64,000 bases of DNA from Phytohabitans rumicis (GCF_011764445.1 NZ_BLPG01000002.1:496001-560000), one strand, 5' to 3'; positions 37,105 to 46,497 are shown, counted from the first letter of the stretch. Translations and numbers: made by a program. Notes: generated by a model from the letters alone, not told the origin.

Positions 37105-37479
37105 CTACACGTACGGGCGGGTGATCAGTTCGATCGCATGGCCCGCGGGGTCTTTGAAGTAGACTCCGCGGCCGCCATGCCCATTGTTGATTTCGCCGGG
37201 GCGGCGCATCTGCGGATCGGCCCAGTGCTCGATGCCGCGGTCGCTCAGTCGCGCGTACGCCCTATCGAAGAGATCGTCGTCGACCAGGAACGCGTAGTGC
37301 TGCATTTGAATCTCCACCGGCGGTTCGGCGAACTGGAGCAGCACGCCGTCGCTGAGTTGGACGTTGGTAAACACACCCCAGGACGGCGCTTCCGGAACTT
37401 CCAGCAGCTCGCGGTAGAACCGGGCCGATTCGTTGCGATCCTTGGCGGCGATGATGGTGTGGTTGAAACTGACTGCCAT
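37105..37479 (-). CDS. VOC-family (glyoxalase/bleomycin-resistance fold) protein
   Basis: The 124-residue single-domain protein shows paired beta-alpha-beta-beta-beta units: FNHTIIAAKDRNESARFYRE, LLQFAEPPVEIQMQHYAFLV, RGVYFKDPAGHAIELITRPY. Metal-ligand positions (His in NHT, Glu in IELI) are present. Family members act as dioxygenases, isomerases or drug-binding proteins; nothing here selects one. The ATG at 37479 has GGGAGG 8 bases upstream. Confidence 0.85.
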   Translation of the reverse strand: MAVSFNHTIIAAKDRNESARFYRELLEVPEAPSWGVFTNVQLSDGVLLQFAEPPVEIQMQHYAFLVDDDLFDRAYARLSDRGIEHWADPQMRRPGEINNGHGGRGVYFKDPAGHAIELITRPYV

Positions 37480-37670
37480 TCGGCTGACCTCCCTGTTGTT
37501 CGACACGACGATGACGGGACCTGGTGAGCGTCGATCGCTCGGAGGCCCGCGTGCCGAATCGGCCGGGTGCTCACGAAGCACCCGCCGGTCGATCAGCTGT
37601 CCACCGGGTCGCCAATCCGTGCGTGGCGTGGCGCCGGTCCGGTGTTCATGACGGCTGACGGTACCGGAGG

Positions 37671-38342
37671 CTAGTCGAGGCCGCGTTTTCCGGGTGCCCA
37701 GAACGCCTTCACGGTCACCGCCTCGCGCGGCCAGCCGCGCTCGGTCCGAAGGTGACGGCGTACCGCCTGGCAGGCGCGGGCCTCGCCGGCGACGTACGCC
37801 ACGCCCGGTTCGGCGGGCAGGTCGAGGGCGCGGAGCGCGGCGACCAAACCGTCCCGGCCGATCCACTCGAACCCGTCGACGCGGGCCAGCGGCAGGCGGT
37901 CGTCCGGCCGTTCGGTCTCGATGACGCCGTACGCCCGGGCGTCCGCGGGCAGCGCGCACAGCATCGGCCCGAACGCCACCGAGGCCGTCTCGTCCCCGAC
38001 GAACAGGTGGTACGGGGCGTCGTCGCGCAGCGTCAGCCGACCCTGGGGACGGGTGAACGCGACCGGGTCGCCGGCGCCGATACGCCGGGCCCAGCGGGCT
38101 CCGGGGCCGCCGGCCGGGTGGTCCAGCACGCACAGGTCCAGGTGCTCGCCGTCGGTGTAGTCCCAGACCGAATAGGAACGCAGGCGCAGGTCCTCGACGC
38201 GTACCCGGACGTGCTGGCCGGGGGTCCAGTCCAGACCGCGCAGCGCGTCCCCGACGACGCGGACGCGCCGCATCCGGGGCGTGACGGCCGCCACCTCGGC
38301 GACCGTCGCCCGGACAAGAAAGTGATCCATCAGGTTTCGCAC
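37671..38342 (-). CDS. Siderophore-interacting FAD/NADPH reductase (SIP family)
   Basis: The 223-residue protein has an FAD-binding beta-barrel with the LRSYSVWDY motif (R-x-Y-S/T) and the following GPGARWARRIGAGDPVAFT phosphate loop, and a C-terminal NAD(P)H-type half (LFVGDETASVAFGPML; AYVAGEARACQAVRRHL with G-E, and the ending FWAPGKRGLD). SIP reductases release iron from ferric siderophores in the cytoplasm. Slightly short for the family. An ATG four codons in is an alternative start. No siderophore gene is adjacent. Confidence 0.85.
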   Translation of the reverse strand: MRNLMDHFLVRATVAEVAAVTPRMRRVRVVGDALRGLDWTPGQHVRVRVEDLRLRSYSVWDYTDGEHLDLCVLDHPAGGPGARWARRIGAGDPVAFTRPQGRLTLRDDAPYHLFVGDETASVAFGPMLCALPADARAYGVIETERPDDRLPLARVDGFEWIGRDGLVAALRALDLPAEPGVAYVAGEARACQAVRRHLRTERGWPREAVTVKAFWAPGKRGLD

Positions 38343-38428
38343 GCCGGTAACCGTGCCGGTTCATGTGCGCATGAAGTCAAGTACCCCTCCATCCGGGGTC
38401 CGGCGCGCGTGTTCGTAGTGTGCCCGCC

Positions 38429-38941
38429 ATGCCCCCGGCCCCCGAGGACTCGTTCCGCGACTACGTGCACGCACGGGTCGCGGCGCTGTCGCGCTCGGCG
38501 TACCTGCTGACCGGCGACCCCCACCTGGCCGAGGACCTGGTCCAGCAGACCCTGGTACGGGTCGCCGCGCACTGGGAGCGGATCCTGGCCGGCGGCGACC
38601 CCGACGCGTACGTGCGGCGAACCCTCTACCACCAGCACATCTCCTGGTGGCGGCGGTGGCGGCGGGAGCCGGTGCCGGTCGAGCGGCTGCCCGAGCCGGC
38701 CGCGGTCGAGCCGCACGGGCCGCTGGACACCGCGATCGCGGTCCGCGGCGCGCTGCGCCGGCTGGCCCCCAAGCAGCGGGCGGTGCTCGTGCTGCGCTAC
38801 TTCGAGGACCTCACCGAGGCGCAGACCGCCGTGGCGCTCGGGGTCTCCATCGGGACCGTCAAGAGCCAGACCCGCGACGCCCTCGCCCGGCTCCGCACTC
38901 TCGCCCCCGACCTGGCCGAACTCCAGGAGGTGTCCCGATGA
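38429..38941 (+). CDS. ECF sigma factor, SigE-like (actinobacterial SigE family)
   Basis: The ~170-residue protein has sigma region 2 (ALSRSAYLLTGDPHLAEDLV, QQTLVRVAAHWERI, VRRTLYHQHISWWRRWRRE) and region 4 (LRRLAPKQRAVLVLRYFEDL, TEAQTAVALGVSIGTVKSQT). I prefer the ATG at 38429; TAGTGT at 38416-38421 looks like a -10 box, which would make the message nearly leaderless. A GTG at 38420 is in frame. The stop overlaps the next start (ATGA), so it is coupled to the membrane protein that follows. Confidence 0.88.
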   Translation: MPPAPEDSFRDYVHARVAALSRSAYLLTGDPHLAEDLVQQTLVRVAAHWERILAGGDPDAYVRRTLYHQHISWWRRWRREPVPVERLPEPAAVEPHGPLDTAIAVRGALRRLAPKQRAVLVLRYFEDLTEAQTAVALGVSIGTVKSQTRDALARLRTLAPDLAELQEVSR

Positions 38942-40211
38942 CCACCCGCCTGTCCCAGGCGCTCGCCGACGCCGCCGAGTTGGCTGTCCGCGTACCCGTG
39001 CCGGATGACCTGTGGCGGCGCGGGCGCCGCAGCCGGCGGCGGCGCCGGGCCGCCGCGGCGCTGGCCTGCCTGGTGCTCGCCGCGGCGGTGGCCTGGCTGC
39101 CGGTACGCGCGGGGACCGCGCCCGAGCCGGTCGGCGCCGGACCGGAGGTGCTGCCCAGCGCGGTCGCTGATCCGCACCTGTGGCAGCAGACGTTCGTCGG
39201 CGACCCGAACGGCCCGGCGAAGCTCGTGTTCACCACCGGCCACAGCCTGAACCTGGAGACGGCGGTGGTGCTGATCGGGACCGACGACAGCTATCGGCTG
39301 ATCTATCTGCCGCCGGGCGGGGAGCCGGGCTCGCTGTCGCCGGACGGGCGCTGGCTGCTGCGGCACGACCTGCTCGACCTGGCCACCGGCGAGACCCGCG
39401 GGCTGGAGCGGCGGCTCACCGGGTACCTGCCGGCGGTGTGGGCGGCGGACAGCCGCACCGCCCTGGGCGTCGTCGGCGGCGACGGCGGCACCTCCTACGG
39501 CCCGGACGGGAAGGAGATCCCACCCCGGACGAGGAGGTCGTGCTCGTCGACGTCGCTACCGGCGCGGTGCGGACGCTCACCACGATCCCCGGGAACTCCC
39601 GGTGGTGGGCGGCGTTCGCGCCGGACGGCCGCCGGGTGGCGGTCCAGGCGGCGGACGGCGGGGAGACCAGCTCGCTGCGGATCCTGGACACCGCCACCGG
39701 TACGACGCTGAGCACCGTCACCCTGACCACGCGGCAGCGGCTGGCCGGGCCGGCCGCGTGGACGCCCGACGGCACCCAACTCCTGCTCGCGGCCGGCGGC
39801 TGCGCGTGGACGGACTACTGCCCGGAGCAGACCTGGCGGGTGCAGCGCCTCGACGTCGCCACCGGCGCCGTCACCGACGGGACGGCCGGCGACCGGCCGG
39901 GCGACCCTTCCCTGGTCGCCTGGCGTGCGGGTGCACCCGTCATCCAGCAGGACCGCGGCGCCGGCCTCGGCTGCGACATGATCGTCCTCACCGCGGCCCA
40001 CGCCGAGACCCTGCCGCTCACCGTGGCCGGCCACGGATGCGCCCAGTACGCCCGCGACCTGCTCGAAGAGGGCACGGTCGGCGGCACCGCGATCGAGCCG
40101 TCGCCCTGGCAGGCGCAATGGTGGGTGTACGTCCCGGCGTCCATGGTGCTCGCCGGGCTCGTCATGCTGGCCTGGCGCCTCGTACGCCATCGGCGCCGAC
40201 CGACCCGCTGA
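38938..40211 (+). CDS. Membrane-anchored beta-propeller-like protein coupled to the sigma factor (frame broken by one missing base)
   Basis: Joining the frames by adding one C to 39519-39521 gives ~424 residues (...SYGPDGKEI then PTPDEEVVLVDVATGAV). Order: a short cytoplasmic N-terminus with an Arg cluster, one membrane helix (about 37-56), an extracytoplasmic region with WD40/PD40-like strands (SPDGRWLLRHDLLDL, FAPDGRRVAVQAADG, WTPDGTQLLLAAGG), and a second membrane helix near the C-terminus (YVPASMVLAGLVMLAWRLV). Its position behind the sigma gene suggests it regulates or senses for that sigma factor, though there is no zinc-finger anti-sigma motif. Confidence 0.7.
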
Positions 40212-40253
40212 GTACGCGGGCTCAGCCGGCGGTGGGTAGCGGCGGCGATCGGG

Positions 40254-41120
40254 TCAGGACCGGCTCTGGGCCAGCGCCAGGTATCCGTCCTCCAGGTTCG
40301 GCTCGACGGACTCCGCCGCGACGGCGGGCGGCGTGGGCGCGACGACGCGGTAGCGCATGCCGCCGTCGTGGGGGACCGCCGAGACGACCGTCCCGGCGGT
40401 GGGGGCCGGCCCGGCGGTGACGACCGTCCACACCCGACGCTCGGCCTGCCGGGTCAGCTCGTCCACCGTGCCGCGGAACGTGAGCCGACCGCGGGACAGC
40501 ACGGCGAGCTCCCGGCAGGTCTGCGCGATGTCGTCGACGATGTGGGTGCTCAGCAGCACCGTACGGGCTCCGGCGAGCTGGGCGAGCAGGGTCCGGAACC
40601 GGATCCGCTCCTCGGGGTCGAGCCCGGCGGTGGGTTCGTCGACGATGAGCAGCCGCGGGTCGGCGAGCAGGGCCTGCGCGATGCCCACCCGCCGGCGCAT
40701 GCCGCCGGAGTACCCGCGCAGCCGCCGGTCGGCGTCGGCGGTCAGCGCGACCACCTCGAGCAGCTCGCCCACCCGGCGCCGCCGGGCCGCCGTGTCGTCG
40801 ACGCCCTTGAGCAACGCGATGTAGTCCAGGAACTCGCGGGCGGTCAGGTCGGGGTAGACGCCGAGATCCTGCGGCAGGTAGCCGAGCGTGCGCTGGACGG
40901 CCTGCCGCCCGGCCCGGGTGGTCACGTCGTGGTCGCCGATCCGGACCCGGCCGGCGGTGGGCCGCAGCAGTCCGGCGAGGATGCGCATCAGCGTGGTCTT
41001 GCCGGCGCCGTTCGCCCCGAGCAGCCCGAACATGCCGGTCGGCACGACCAGGTCCAGCCCGTCCAGCGCCGCCACGCCACCCTTGTAAAGCTTGGTCAGC
41101 CCGGTGATGTCGATTCGCAA
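40254..41120 (-). CDS. ABC transporter ATPase (antibiotic/lipid exporter type)
   Basis: The 288-residue ATPase has Walker A LLGANGAGKTTLMR, Q-loop YLPQDLGVYPDL, signature YSGGMRRRVGIAQALL, Walker B LLIVDEPTAGLDPEE and the switch His STHIVDDI, followed by a ~70-residue C-terminal extension. It is the last gene of a five-gene operon (sigma factor, zf-HC2 membrane protein, two permeases, ATPase) and would energise the two permeases encoded just upstream. Export of a peptide antibiotic or lipid is plausible from the family but not shown. Confidence 0.92.
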   Translation of the reverse strand: MRIDITGLTKLYKGGVAALDGLDLVVPTGMFGLLGANGAGKTTLMRILAGLLRPTAGRVRIGDHDVTTRAGRQAVQRTLGYLPQDLGVYPDLTAREFLDYIALLKGVDDTAARRRRVGELLEVVALTADADRRLRGYSGGMRRRVGIAQALLADPRLLIVDEPTAGLDPEERIRFRTLLAQLAGARTVLLSTHIVDDIAQTCRELAVLSRGRLTFRGTVDELTRQAERRVWTVVTAGPAPTAGTVVSAVPHDGGMRYRVVAPTPPAVAAESVEPNLEDGYLALAQSRS

Positions 41121-41129
41121 CGTGGTCTC

Positions 41130-41917
41130 CTATCGGGTGGTACGGGCGCGGGCCGCCTCGGCGGCGTACAGCACGAGCGCGGCGATGGCGAGCAGGATGG
41201 CGATGGACAGCCACGCGGTGAACGGGGTGGGGTCGGGGCGCAGGAAGTTCAGGCTGGCCCCCGGTTGCGGGCCGACGAGGGTGCCGTCGCGGCTGCTGAA
41301 GCCGAACAGCACCCGCATCGGGTAGTCGCCGATCGGCGCGATCACGGTCTGCGCCAGGGTGGGCATCGCGACCGGGCTGATCGCGTTGCCCCAGAACCAG
41401 TACCCGACGAACAGCACCCGGAACAGCGGCGCCGGCAGGAGGAGCGGGACGGCGAGCGCGAACGCGCCGACGAACAGCACCGCCGGCGCGACGACCGTGG
41501 CGAAGATGGCCAGCGCCCAGGGCAGCGCGGCGTACTCGCCGGAGACCGCCGCGTACACGGCGGCGAACCCGAAGAACAGCAGCGCGACGGGCACCGCGGC
41601 GGCGGCGCACACCCCGGCGTACTTGCCGACCAGGCGGCCCCCGGGGACGCGGGGGTGGCGTCCAGGATCGCCGCCACGCCGAGCTTCCGGTCGCGGATCA
41701 GCCGGTCGGCGAGCAGGCAGCCGTACCCGACCGGGAGGAACAGGTTGAGCAGCAGCGCGGCCTGCACCATGACGTACTTGGGGTCGTCGTCGCGCAGGAA
41801 TTCGCGGAACTGCTCAAAGCTGATCACGCCCAGCAGGGCGACCATGATGCCCATGGTGATCCACATGGATCGCTTGCGCAGCATCATGCGCAGCTCGTAA
41901 CGCGCGGTCGCGGTCAC
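41130..41917 (-). CDS. ABC transporter permease (frame broken by one missing base)
   Basis: The N-terminal frame (from 41917, ending ATPASPG) and the C-terminal frame (GRLVGKYAGVCAAAAVPVAL) join into ~262 residues when one base is added to the run at 41638-41642. About six hydrophobic helices are visible (MWITMGIMVALLGVISF, VMVQAALLLNLFLPVGYGCL, VALLFFGFAAVYAAVS, WALAIFATVVAPAVLFVGAF, LFRVLFVGYWFWGNAI, LSIAILLAIAALVLYAAE). ABC-2-type permease. Overlaps the upstream permease by four bases. Confidence 0.8.
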
Positions 41918-42612
41918 TCCGCCTCCTCACCGATGAGCCGTTCGGCGCGGCCGACCAGCAGCCATCCGGCGTACCCGAGCGCGACCCCGGTGGCGACGAG
42001 GGTCAGCCGGTTCGCCAGCCAGTCCCCGGGCACGGTGCCCCGGGTCGTCGCGAACAGGTACAGCAGCCGCGACCACTGGTGCTCCTGCCACCCGCCGGCG
42101 AAGAGCTGCTGCAGGATCCACAGCACGGCTACCAGCCCGCTGGCCGGCGCCGGCCCGCGGAACACCGCGCCGGCGAGGAAGCCGGCCGCGGCGAGCCACA
42201 GGGTGGGCGCGAGCCACACGAGCTGGCCGACGAACGCGCCGTGCGCCTCCGGCCAGCGCGCCCACCAGCCGGTGACCACGAGCACCGCGACGATGAGGAC
42301 GGCCACCAGCGCGGTCCAGCCGACCGCGATGGCCAGCCGGCGCACCAGGGTCGCCCGGTACGGGGTCGGCAGGGTCAGGTGCAGTTCGGCGGCCGGGTCG
42401 CGGCCGATCAGCGACGCGGCGCCGATCCCGGCCACCAGCGGCATCGCCATCTCGACCGAGTTGAACAGGTTGCGCATGGCCTCGCTCTCGGCGCCGGCGG
42501 TGCCGTTGGCGAGGGTGACGGCGACGACGAGGCCGGCGACCAGCGGTGGGGCCAGTAGCGCGGCCCGCCCGGTGCGGCGCACCTCGTGCCGCCACAAAGA
42601 CAGTGGTTTCAC
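41914..42612 (-). CDS. ABC transporter membrane protein
   Basis: A 232-residue hydrophobic protein with about six membrane segments (APPLVAGLVVAVTLANG, VEMAMPLVAGIGAASLIG, AIAVGWTALVAVLIVAVLVV, WLAPTLWLAAAGFLAGAVF, ASGLVAVLWILQQLF, LVATGVALGYAGWLLVG). Overlapping starts and stops on both sides tie it to the ECF-sigma operon, where it would form the exporter channel with the neighbouring permease. Confidence 0.8.
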   Translation of the reverse strand: MKPLSLWRHEVRRTGRAALLAPPLVAGLVVAVTLANGTAGAESEAMRNLFNSVEMAMPLVAGIGAASLIGRDPAAELHLTLPTPYRATLVRRLAIAVGWTALVAVLIVAVLVVTGWWARWPEAHGAFVGQLVWLAPTLWLAAAGFLAGAVFRGPAPASGLVAVLWILQQLFAGGWQEHQWSRLLYLFATTRGTVPGDWLANRLTLVATGVALGYAGWLLVGRAERLIGEEAE

Positions 42613-43496
42613 AGCAGGTGGGTAGCGCCGGAGCGCCGGACAGGTTCACCGCGGCCGGCGAGAATCACCGCGACGAGCGCCAGCGCCGCCGCCACCGCCG
42701 CGGTGCCCGCGTTGGTGGCCCACACCAGCCGGGACACCTCGACCAGCGCGGTCACGTCCGCGAACGCGCTGCCGGCCAGCACCCGCAGCGCCCACAGCGC
42801 CAGCGCCGCACCGATCGCGACGTCCGGGCCGACCCACACCACCAGCACCAGGCACAGCGCCGACAGCAGCGCCATCGGCCCCAGCCAGGCGACCACCAGC
42901 GCCCACAGGCCGCCCGCGTCGGCGCCGACCAGGGCCACCGCGCCGGACGCCGCCAAGGCCAGCAGCAGGTCGTACCCGAACACGAGGGTGATCCGCACGA
43001 GCAGGATCAGCCGCGGCGACGTCGGTGTCGCCGCGACCACCTCGAACGCCGGGTCGCGCTGCGGCCCGTACGCGCCGCTGATGCCGGCCGCCGCGACGAG
43101 CGGCGCGACGAGCGCGAGGATCTCTCCGGCCCAGCCGTCCGCCGTCGCGCCCTGGATGGCGGCCAGGACCACGCCGAGCGCCATCACCAGCGCCGACGCC
43201 ACAAGCACCGACGGCCGCAGCAGCCGCGCCTCGGCACGTACCAGCGCAAAGGTGAACCACCGCGGGCGCCGCGCGATCGGCTGGGGCTCGGCCAGCGCGC
43301 TGCGCACCATCACCCGATACACCAGGTCGTCGGCCGGCGGCGCGCCGGCCGTGCCGGCGCGGGCCGCGGACGCCAGCCCGACCCAGCCGGCCAGGTCCGC
43401 GCGGCAGTCGGCGCAGACCGCCAGATGGTCTTCGACGTGGGTACGCTCCGCGGCCGTCAGCGTGCCGGCCGCGTACTCCGCCAGCCGTTCTTTCAT
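42609..43496 (-). CDS. zf-HC2 anti-sigma domain fused to a multi-pass membrane domain
   Basis: A 295-residue protein. Residues ~1-45 form a zf-HC2 zinc-finger anti-sigma domain (MKERLAEYAAGTLTAAERTH, VEDHLAVCADCRADL: H-x3-C-x2-C), and from about 95 onward there are about six membrane helices resembling ABC-2 permease subunits. Its ATG overlaps the sigma-factor stop (ATGA), the usual arrangement for a cognate anti-sigma factor. The fusion to a permease-like domain suggests that the transporter itself controls the sigma factor. Confidence 0.85.
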   Translation of the reverse strand: MKERLAEYAAGTLTAAERTHVEDHLAVCADCRADLAGWVGLASAARAGTAGAPPADDLVYRVMVRSALAEPQPIARRPRWFTFALVRAEARLLRPSVLVASALVMALGVVLAAIQGATADGWAGEILALVAPLVAAAGISGAYGPQRDPAFEVVAATPTSPRLILLVRITLVFGYDLLLALAASGAVALVGADAGGLWALVVAWLGPMALLSALCLVLVVWVGPDVAIGAALALWALRVLAGSAFADVTALVEVSRLVWATNAGTAAVAAALALVAVILAGRGEPVRRSGATHLL

Positions 43497-44041
43497 TCCG
43501 GTACCCCCTGGGTGGCGAGCGTGCGGGCCAGCGCGGCTCGGGCGTGGTGCAGGCGGCTCTTGACCGTCCCCACCGGGACACCGAGGATCTCGGCGACGTC
43601 CGCCAACGGCAGTCCCGCGACGAACACCAGCCCGATCACCTCCCGGTGGTGGTCGGGCAGCCGGCGGACCGCCTCCGCGACCGGGGTGCCGCCGGCCGCG
43701 GCGATCGCCAGCTCGTCCGGGCCGGGCGCGTGGTCCGGGTGGTCCACGGGCTGCATCGGGGCGGGCGGCGGCGTGCCCCGCAGCCGGTAGTACGCCTGCC
43801 GCCGCGCCACCCCGAACAGCCAGGTGGTGACCCGCGACCCGCCCGCGTAGCCGCCGGCGGACCGCCACACCGCGAGCATGGTGTCCTGGAGGACCTCCTC
43901 GGCGGTCATCCGGTCACCGGTCAGTCGCAACAGGTAGCCGAACAGTCGCCCGGCGTGCGCCTCGTACAGCCGGGCCAGCGCGGCGCTGTCACCCTGCGCC
44001 ACCCGCCCCAGCAGCGCGGCGTCCCCGTTCTCTGCCAGCAT
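43493..44041 (-). CDS. ECF RNA polymerase sigma factor
   Basis: The 182-residue protein has region 2 (ALARLYEAHAGRLFGYLLRL, MTAEEVLQDTMLAVWRSAGG, VTTWLFGVARRQAYYRLRG) and region 4 (VRRLPDHHREVIGLVFVAGL, PLADVAEILGVPVGTVKSRL). The ATG at 44041 is preferred because homology begins there; the open frame to 44089 lacks it. TGAACC lies ~30-35 bases upstream, a possible ECF-type -35 box for autoregulation. First gene of the operon that encodes its likely anti-sigma factor and an ABC exporter. Confidence 0.9.
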   Translation of the reverse strand: MLAENGDAALLGRVAQGDSAALARLYEAHAGRLFGYLLRLTGDRMTAEEVLQDTMLAVWRSAGGYAGGSRVTTWLFGVARRQAYYRLRGTPPPAPMQPVDHPDHAPGPDELAIAAAGGTPVAEAVRRLPDHHREVIGLVFVAGLPLADVAEILGVPVGTVKSRLHHARAALARTLATQGVPE

Positions 44042-44099
44042 CACCTGGTGTGTAGCACTCCCGCCCCGGAAAGGTTCACGGCACGGCAAGATGGGTGGA

Positions 44100-45125
44100 A
44101 TGCGAGCGGTCGTCTACACGCGCACCGGCGACGCGTCGGTGCTGGAACTGGTCGAACGCCCGGTGCCCCAGCCCGGCCCGGGTGAGGTGCTGGTCCGGGT
44201 CGCGGTCTCCGGGGTCAACCCGACCGACTGGAAGTCGCGCCGCGGCGACGGGTCGGGCGCCCCGCCGCCGGCCGGCTGGCAGATCCCCAACCAGGACGGC
44301 GCCGGCGTGATCGAGGCGGTCGGCGGGGGCGTCGACGCGGCCCTGATCGGCGAGCGGGTGTGGATCTGGGAGGCCGCCTGGCAGCGACCCTGGGGTACGG
44401 CGGCCGAGTACACGCTCGTGCCGGCCCGCCAGGTGGTCCGGCTCGGCGCGGCCTCGTTCGACCTGGGGGCGGGCCTCGGCATCCCGTTCCTGACCGCGCA
44501 CCGCTGCCTGACCGCCGGCGAGACGCTGCCGGACCGCCTCAACCCCGGCGCGCTGGCCGGCCGGGTCGTGCTGGTGCAGGGCGGCGCCGGCGCGGTCGGC
44601 AACGCGGCGGTCCAGCTCGCGCGGTGGGCGGACGCCACGGTGATCGCGACGGTCAGCGGCCCGTCGAAGGCGCAGCTGGCGGCGGCCGCGGGCGCCGACC
44701 ACGTGATCGACTACCGGCGGCAGGACGTCGTCGCCGAGGTCCACAAGGTCGCACCGCACGGGGTGGACGCCGTGGTCGAGGTCGCCCCCGCCACGAACGC
44801 CGAGGTCGACGCGCGGGTCGTGGCCCGCCACGCGGTGGTGTCGGTGTACGCCGACGACGGGCCGCTCACGCTGCCGGTGCGCGCGCTGATGGTGCCGAAC
44901 GCACGGTGGCAGTTCGTGCTGGTCTACACCCTGCCCGAGGCGGCCAAGGCACACGCGGTCAACGACGTCGCCGACGCGGCCGCCGAGGGCGCGATCCGGG
45001 TCGGCCCGGAGGCGGGCCTGCCGCTGCACTACTACCCGCTGGACGAGACCGCGCGGGCGCACGCCGAGGTGCAGGCCGGCGCGGTCGGCAAGGTGCTGAT
45101 CCTCACCAGCGACGTCAGAGGGTGA
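44100..45125 (+). CDS. NADPH:quinone oxidoreductase-like MDR protein
   Basis: The ~341-residue medium-chain dehydrogenase/reductase has the N-terminal GroES-like fold (PVPQPGPGEVLVRVAVSGVN, PTDWKSR, NQDGAGVIEAVG) without the zinc Cys/His ligands and the nucleotide-binding VVLVQGGAGAVGNAAVQLAR (A-x-x-G-x-G). Such zeta-crystallin-type enzymes reduce quinones or enals using NADPH. The ATG at 44100 is chosen over 44091 by homology; it is divergent from the ECF sigma gene and followed 10 bases later by the GDPD gene. Confidence 0.85.
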   Translation: MRAVVYTRTGDASVLELVERPVPQPGPGEVLVRVAVSGVNPTDWKSRRGDGSGAPPPAGWQIPNQDGAGVIEAVGGGVDAALIGERVWIWEAAWQRPWGTAAEYTLVPARQVVRLGAASFDLGAGLGIPFLTAHRCLTAGETLPDRLNPGALAGRVVLVQGGAGAVGNAAVQLARWADATVIATVSGPSKAQLAAAAGADHVIDYRRQDVVAEVHKVAPHGVDAVVEVAPATNAEVDARVVARHAVVSVYADDGPLTLPVRALMVPNARWQFVLVYTLPEAAKAHAVNDVADAAAEGAIRVGPEAGLPLHYYPLDETARAHAEVQAGAVGKVLILTSDVRG

Positions 45126-45135
45126 TACTGGGTCG

Positions 45136-46163
45136 ATGGGCGTTGATGGACACTTCCTCCGGCGCGCCGCCGCCGCCACGACGACCTCGATGACCTCGAT
45201 GACCGTACTGGCTCTCGCCATCACGCCGGGTGGCCCGGCCCAGGCCGCCGCCGGGCCCGGCAATTCCTGGCTGGCCGAGCGGTTCCTGCACATCGCGCAC
45301 CAGGGCGGTGAGAGCGAGGCACCGTCGAACACCATGTACGCGTACCGGCAGGCGGTCGCCGCCGGCGCCGACATGCTGGAACTGGACGTGCACTCGACCG
45401 CCGACGACGTCCTGGTCGCGATCCACGACGCCACCGTCAACCGCACCACCGGCGGGACCGGGCGGGTCCGCGACCAGACCTACCGCGAGGTGCGCGCCCT
45501 GGACGCCGCCTACAACTTCGTGCCAGGTCGCAACGCGGTCCCCGGGCTGCCGCCGGAGTCGTACCCGCTGCGGGGCGTGCGCACCCACGACCGCCGGCCG
45601 CCACGCGGCTACCAGGCAGCCGACTTCGCGATCCCGTCGCTGCGCCAGGTGCTCACCGGGTTCCGGCGGGTGCCGATCAGCATCGAGATCAAGGGTACGA
45701 GCGACGCCGACACCGAGTCGTTCCTGCACAACGCGCGGTTGCTCGCCGACCTGCTGACCCGCACCGGCCGTACGAAGGACGTCATCGTGACGTCGTTCAA
45801 CGACGCGGCGATCGCCGAGTTCCACCGACTGGCGCCGCGGGTGCCGCTGGCACCCGGGCTGACCGGGCTGACCAACTACTTCCTCGCCGGCGTACGGCCG
45901 ATCGACGGCACGGTCGCCCTCCAGGTGCCGATGACCTTCCAGGGCATCCCGGTCGTCACCCCGCAGTTCGTCGCCCGCGCGCACGCCGACGGGTACGCCG
46001 TGCACGTGTGGTTCAGCGGCACCGCCCCGAGGACGAGCCCACCTACAACGCGGTCATCGACGCGGGCGCGGACGGCCTGATGACCTCCTGGCCGACCGTG
46101 CTGGAGCGGATCCTCGACGAGCGCGGCATCCCCCGCCCCCGGCGCTGCCCGGCGCTGCGCTAG
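45136..46163 (+). CDS. Secreted glycerophosphodiester phosphodiesterase-like protein (frame broken by one missing base)
   Basis: Adding one C to the C4 run at 46025-46028 extends the protein through DEPTYNAVIDAGADGLMTSW to a TAG at 46161 (total ~342 residues). It has a signal peptide (1-~38), and the GDPD TIM-barrel residues: HIAHQGGESEAPSNT (first His and Glu), MLELDVHSTADDVLVAIHD (Glu, Asp and second His) and ISIEIKG. It would cleave glycerophosphodiesters outside the cell to give glycerol-3-phosphate. Its stop shares the CTAG with the convergent ankyrin-like gene. Confidence 0.82.
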
Positions 46164-46480
46164 CCGCCGCCACGCCCCCAGCCTTCGAATAGGCATGAGG
46201 CGAGCCAGTGACCGTTGACGAAGGCAACGTGCTCGGCGGTGGGACCTACGCCGCCGGCCGACCCCCGGCGCGGGTCGGCGCCGAGAGCCAGCAGCAGCGC
46301 GGTCGTGTCGACGTGCAGCGGTCCACCGGTCTGGGTATGGGTGTCCAGCTCCACGTCGATGGCGTGGTGCAGCAAGGTGAGGCCGTCGAACTCCTCGTGG
46401 ATGTTGGCCTCGCCGGTCCGCAGGAGGCGAGCGAGCGTCTCCAGGTCACCGGACTCGACGGCCTCGTGGGCCGCACTCAT
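46160..46480 (-). CDS. Small ankyrin-like protein, candidate immunity protein for the deaminase toxin
   Basis: A 106-residue cytoplasmic protein with ankyrin-type helices and turns: AHEAVESGDLETLARLLRTG, DGLTLLHHAIDVELD, TTALLLALGADPRRG (the ALLLxLGADP turn is typical of ankyrin repeats). It starts 18 bases after the toxin gene stop, on the same strand. In polymorphic toxin loci the gene just downstream of the toxin usually encodes its immunity protein, and ankyrin-repeat immunity proteins are known. I prefer the ATG at 46480; the frame is open to 46567 inside the toxin's 3' end. Confidence 0.65.
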   Translation of the reverse strand: MSAAHEAVESGDLETLARLLRTGEANIHEEFDGLTLLHHAIDVELDTHTQTGGPLHVDTTALLLALGADPRRGSAGGVGPTAEHVAFVNGHWLASCLFEGWGRGGG

Positions 46481-46497
46481 CTCCGCCACGACCGCGG

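Noticed and set aside
38938-40211. The gene behind the SigE-like sigma factor as a classical zinc-finger anti-sigma factor
   Set aside because: No HxxxCxxC motif is present in its N-terminus; only position supports a regulatory role.
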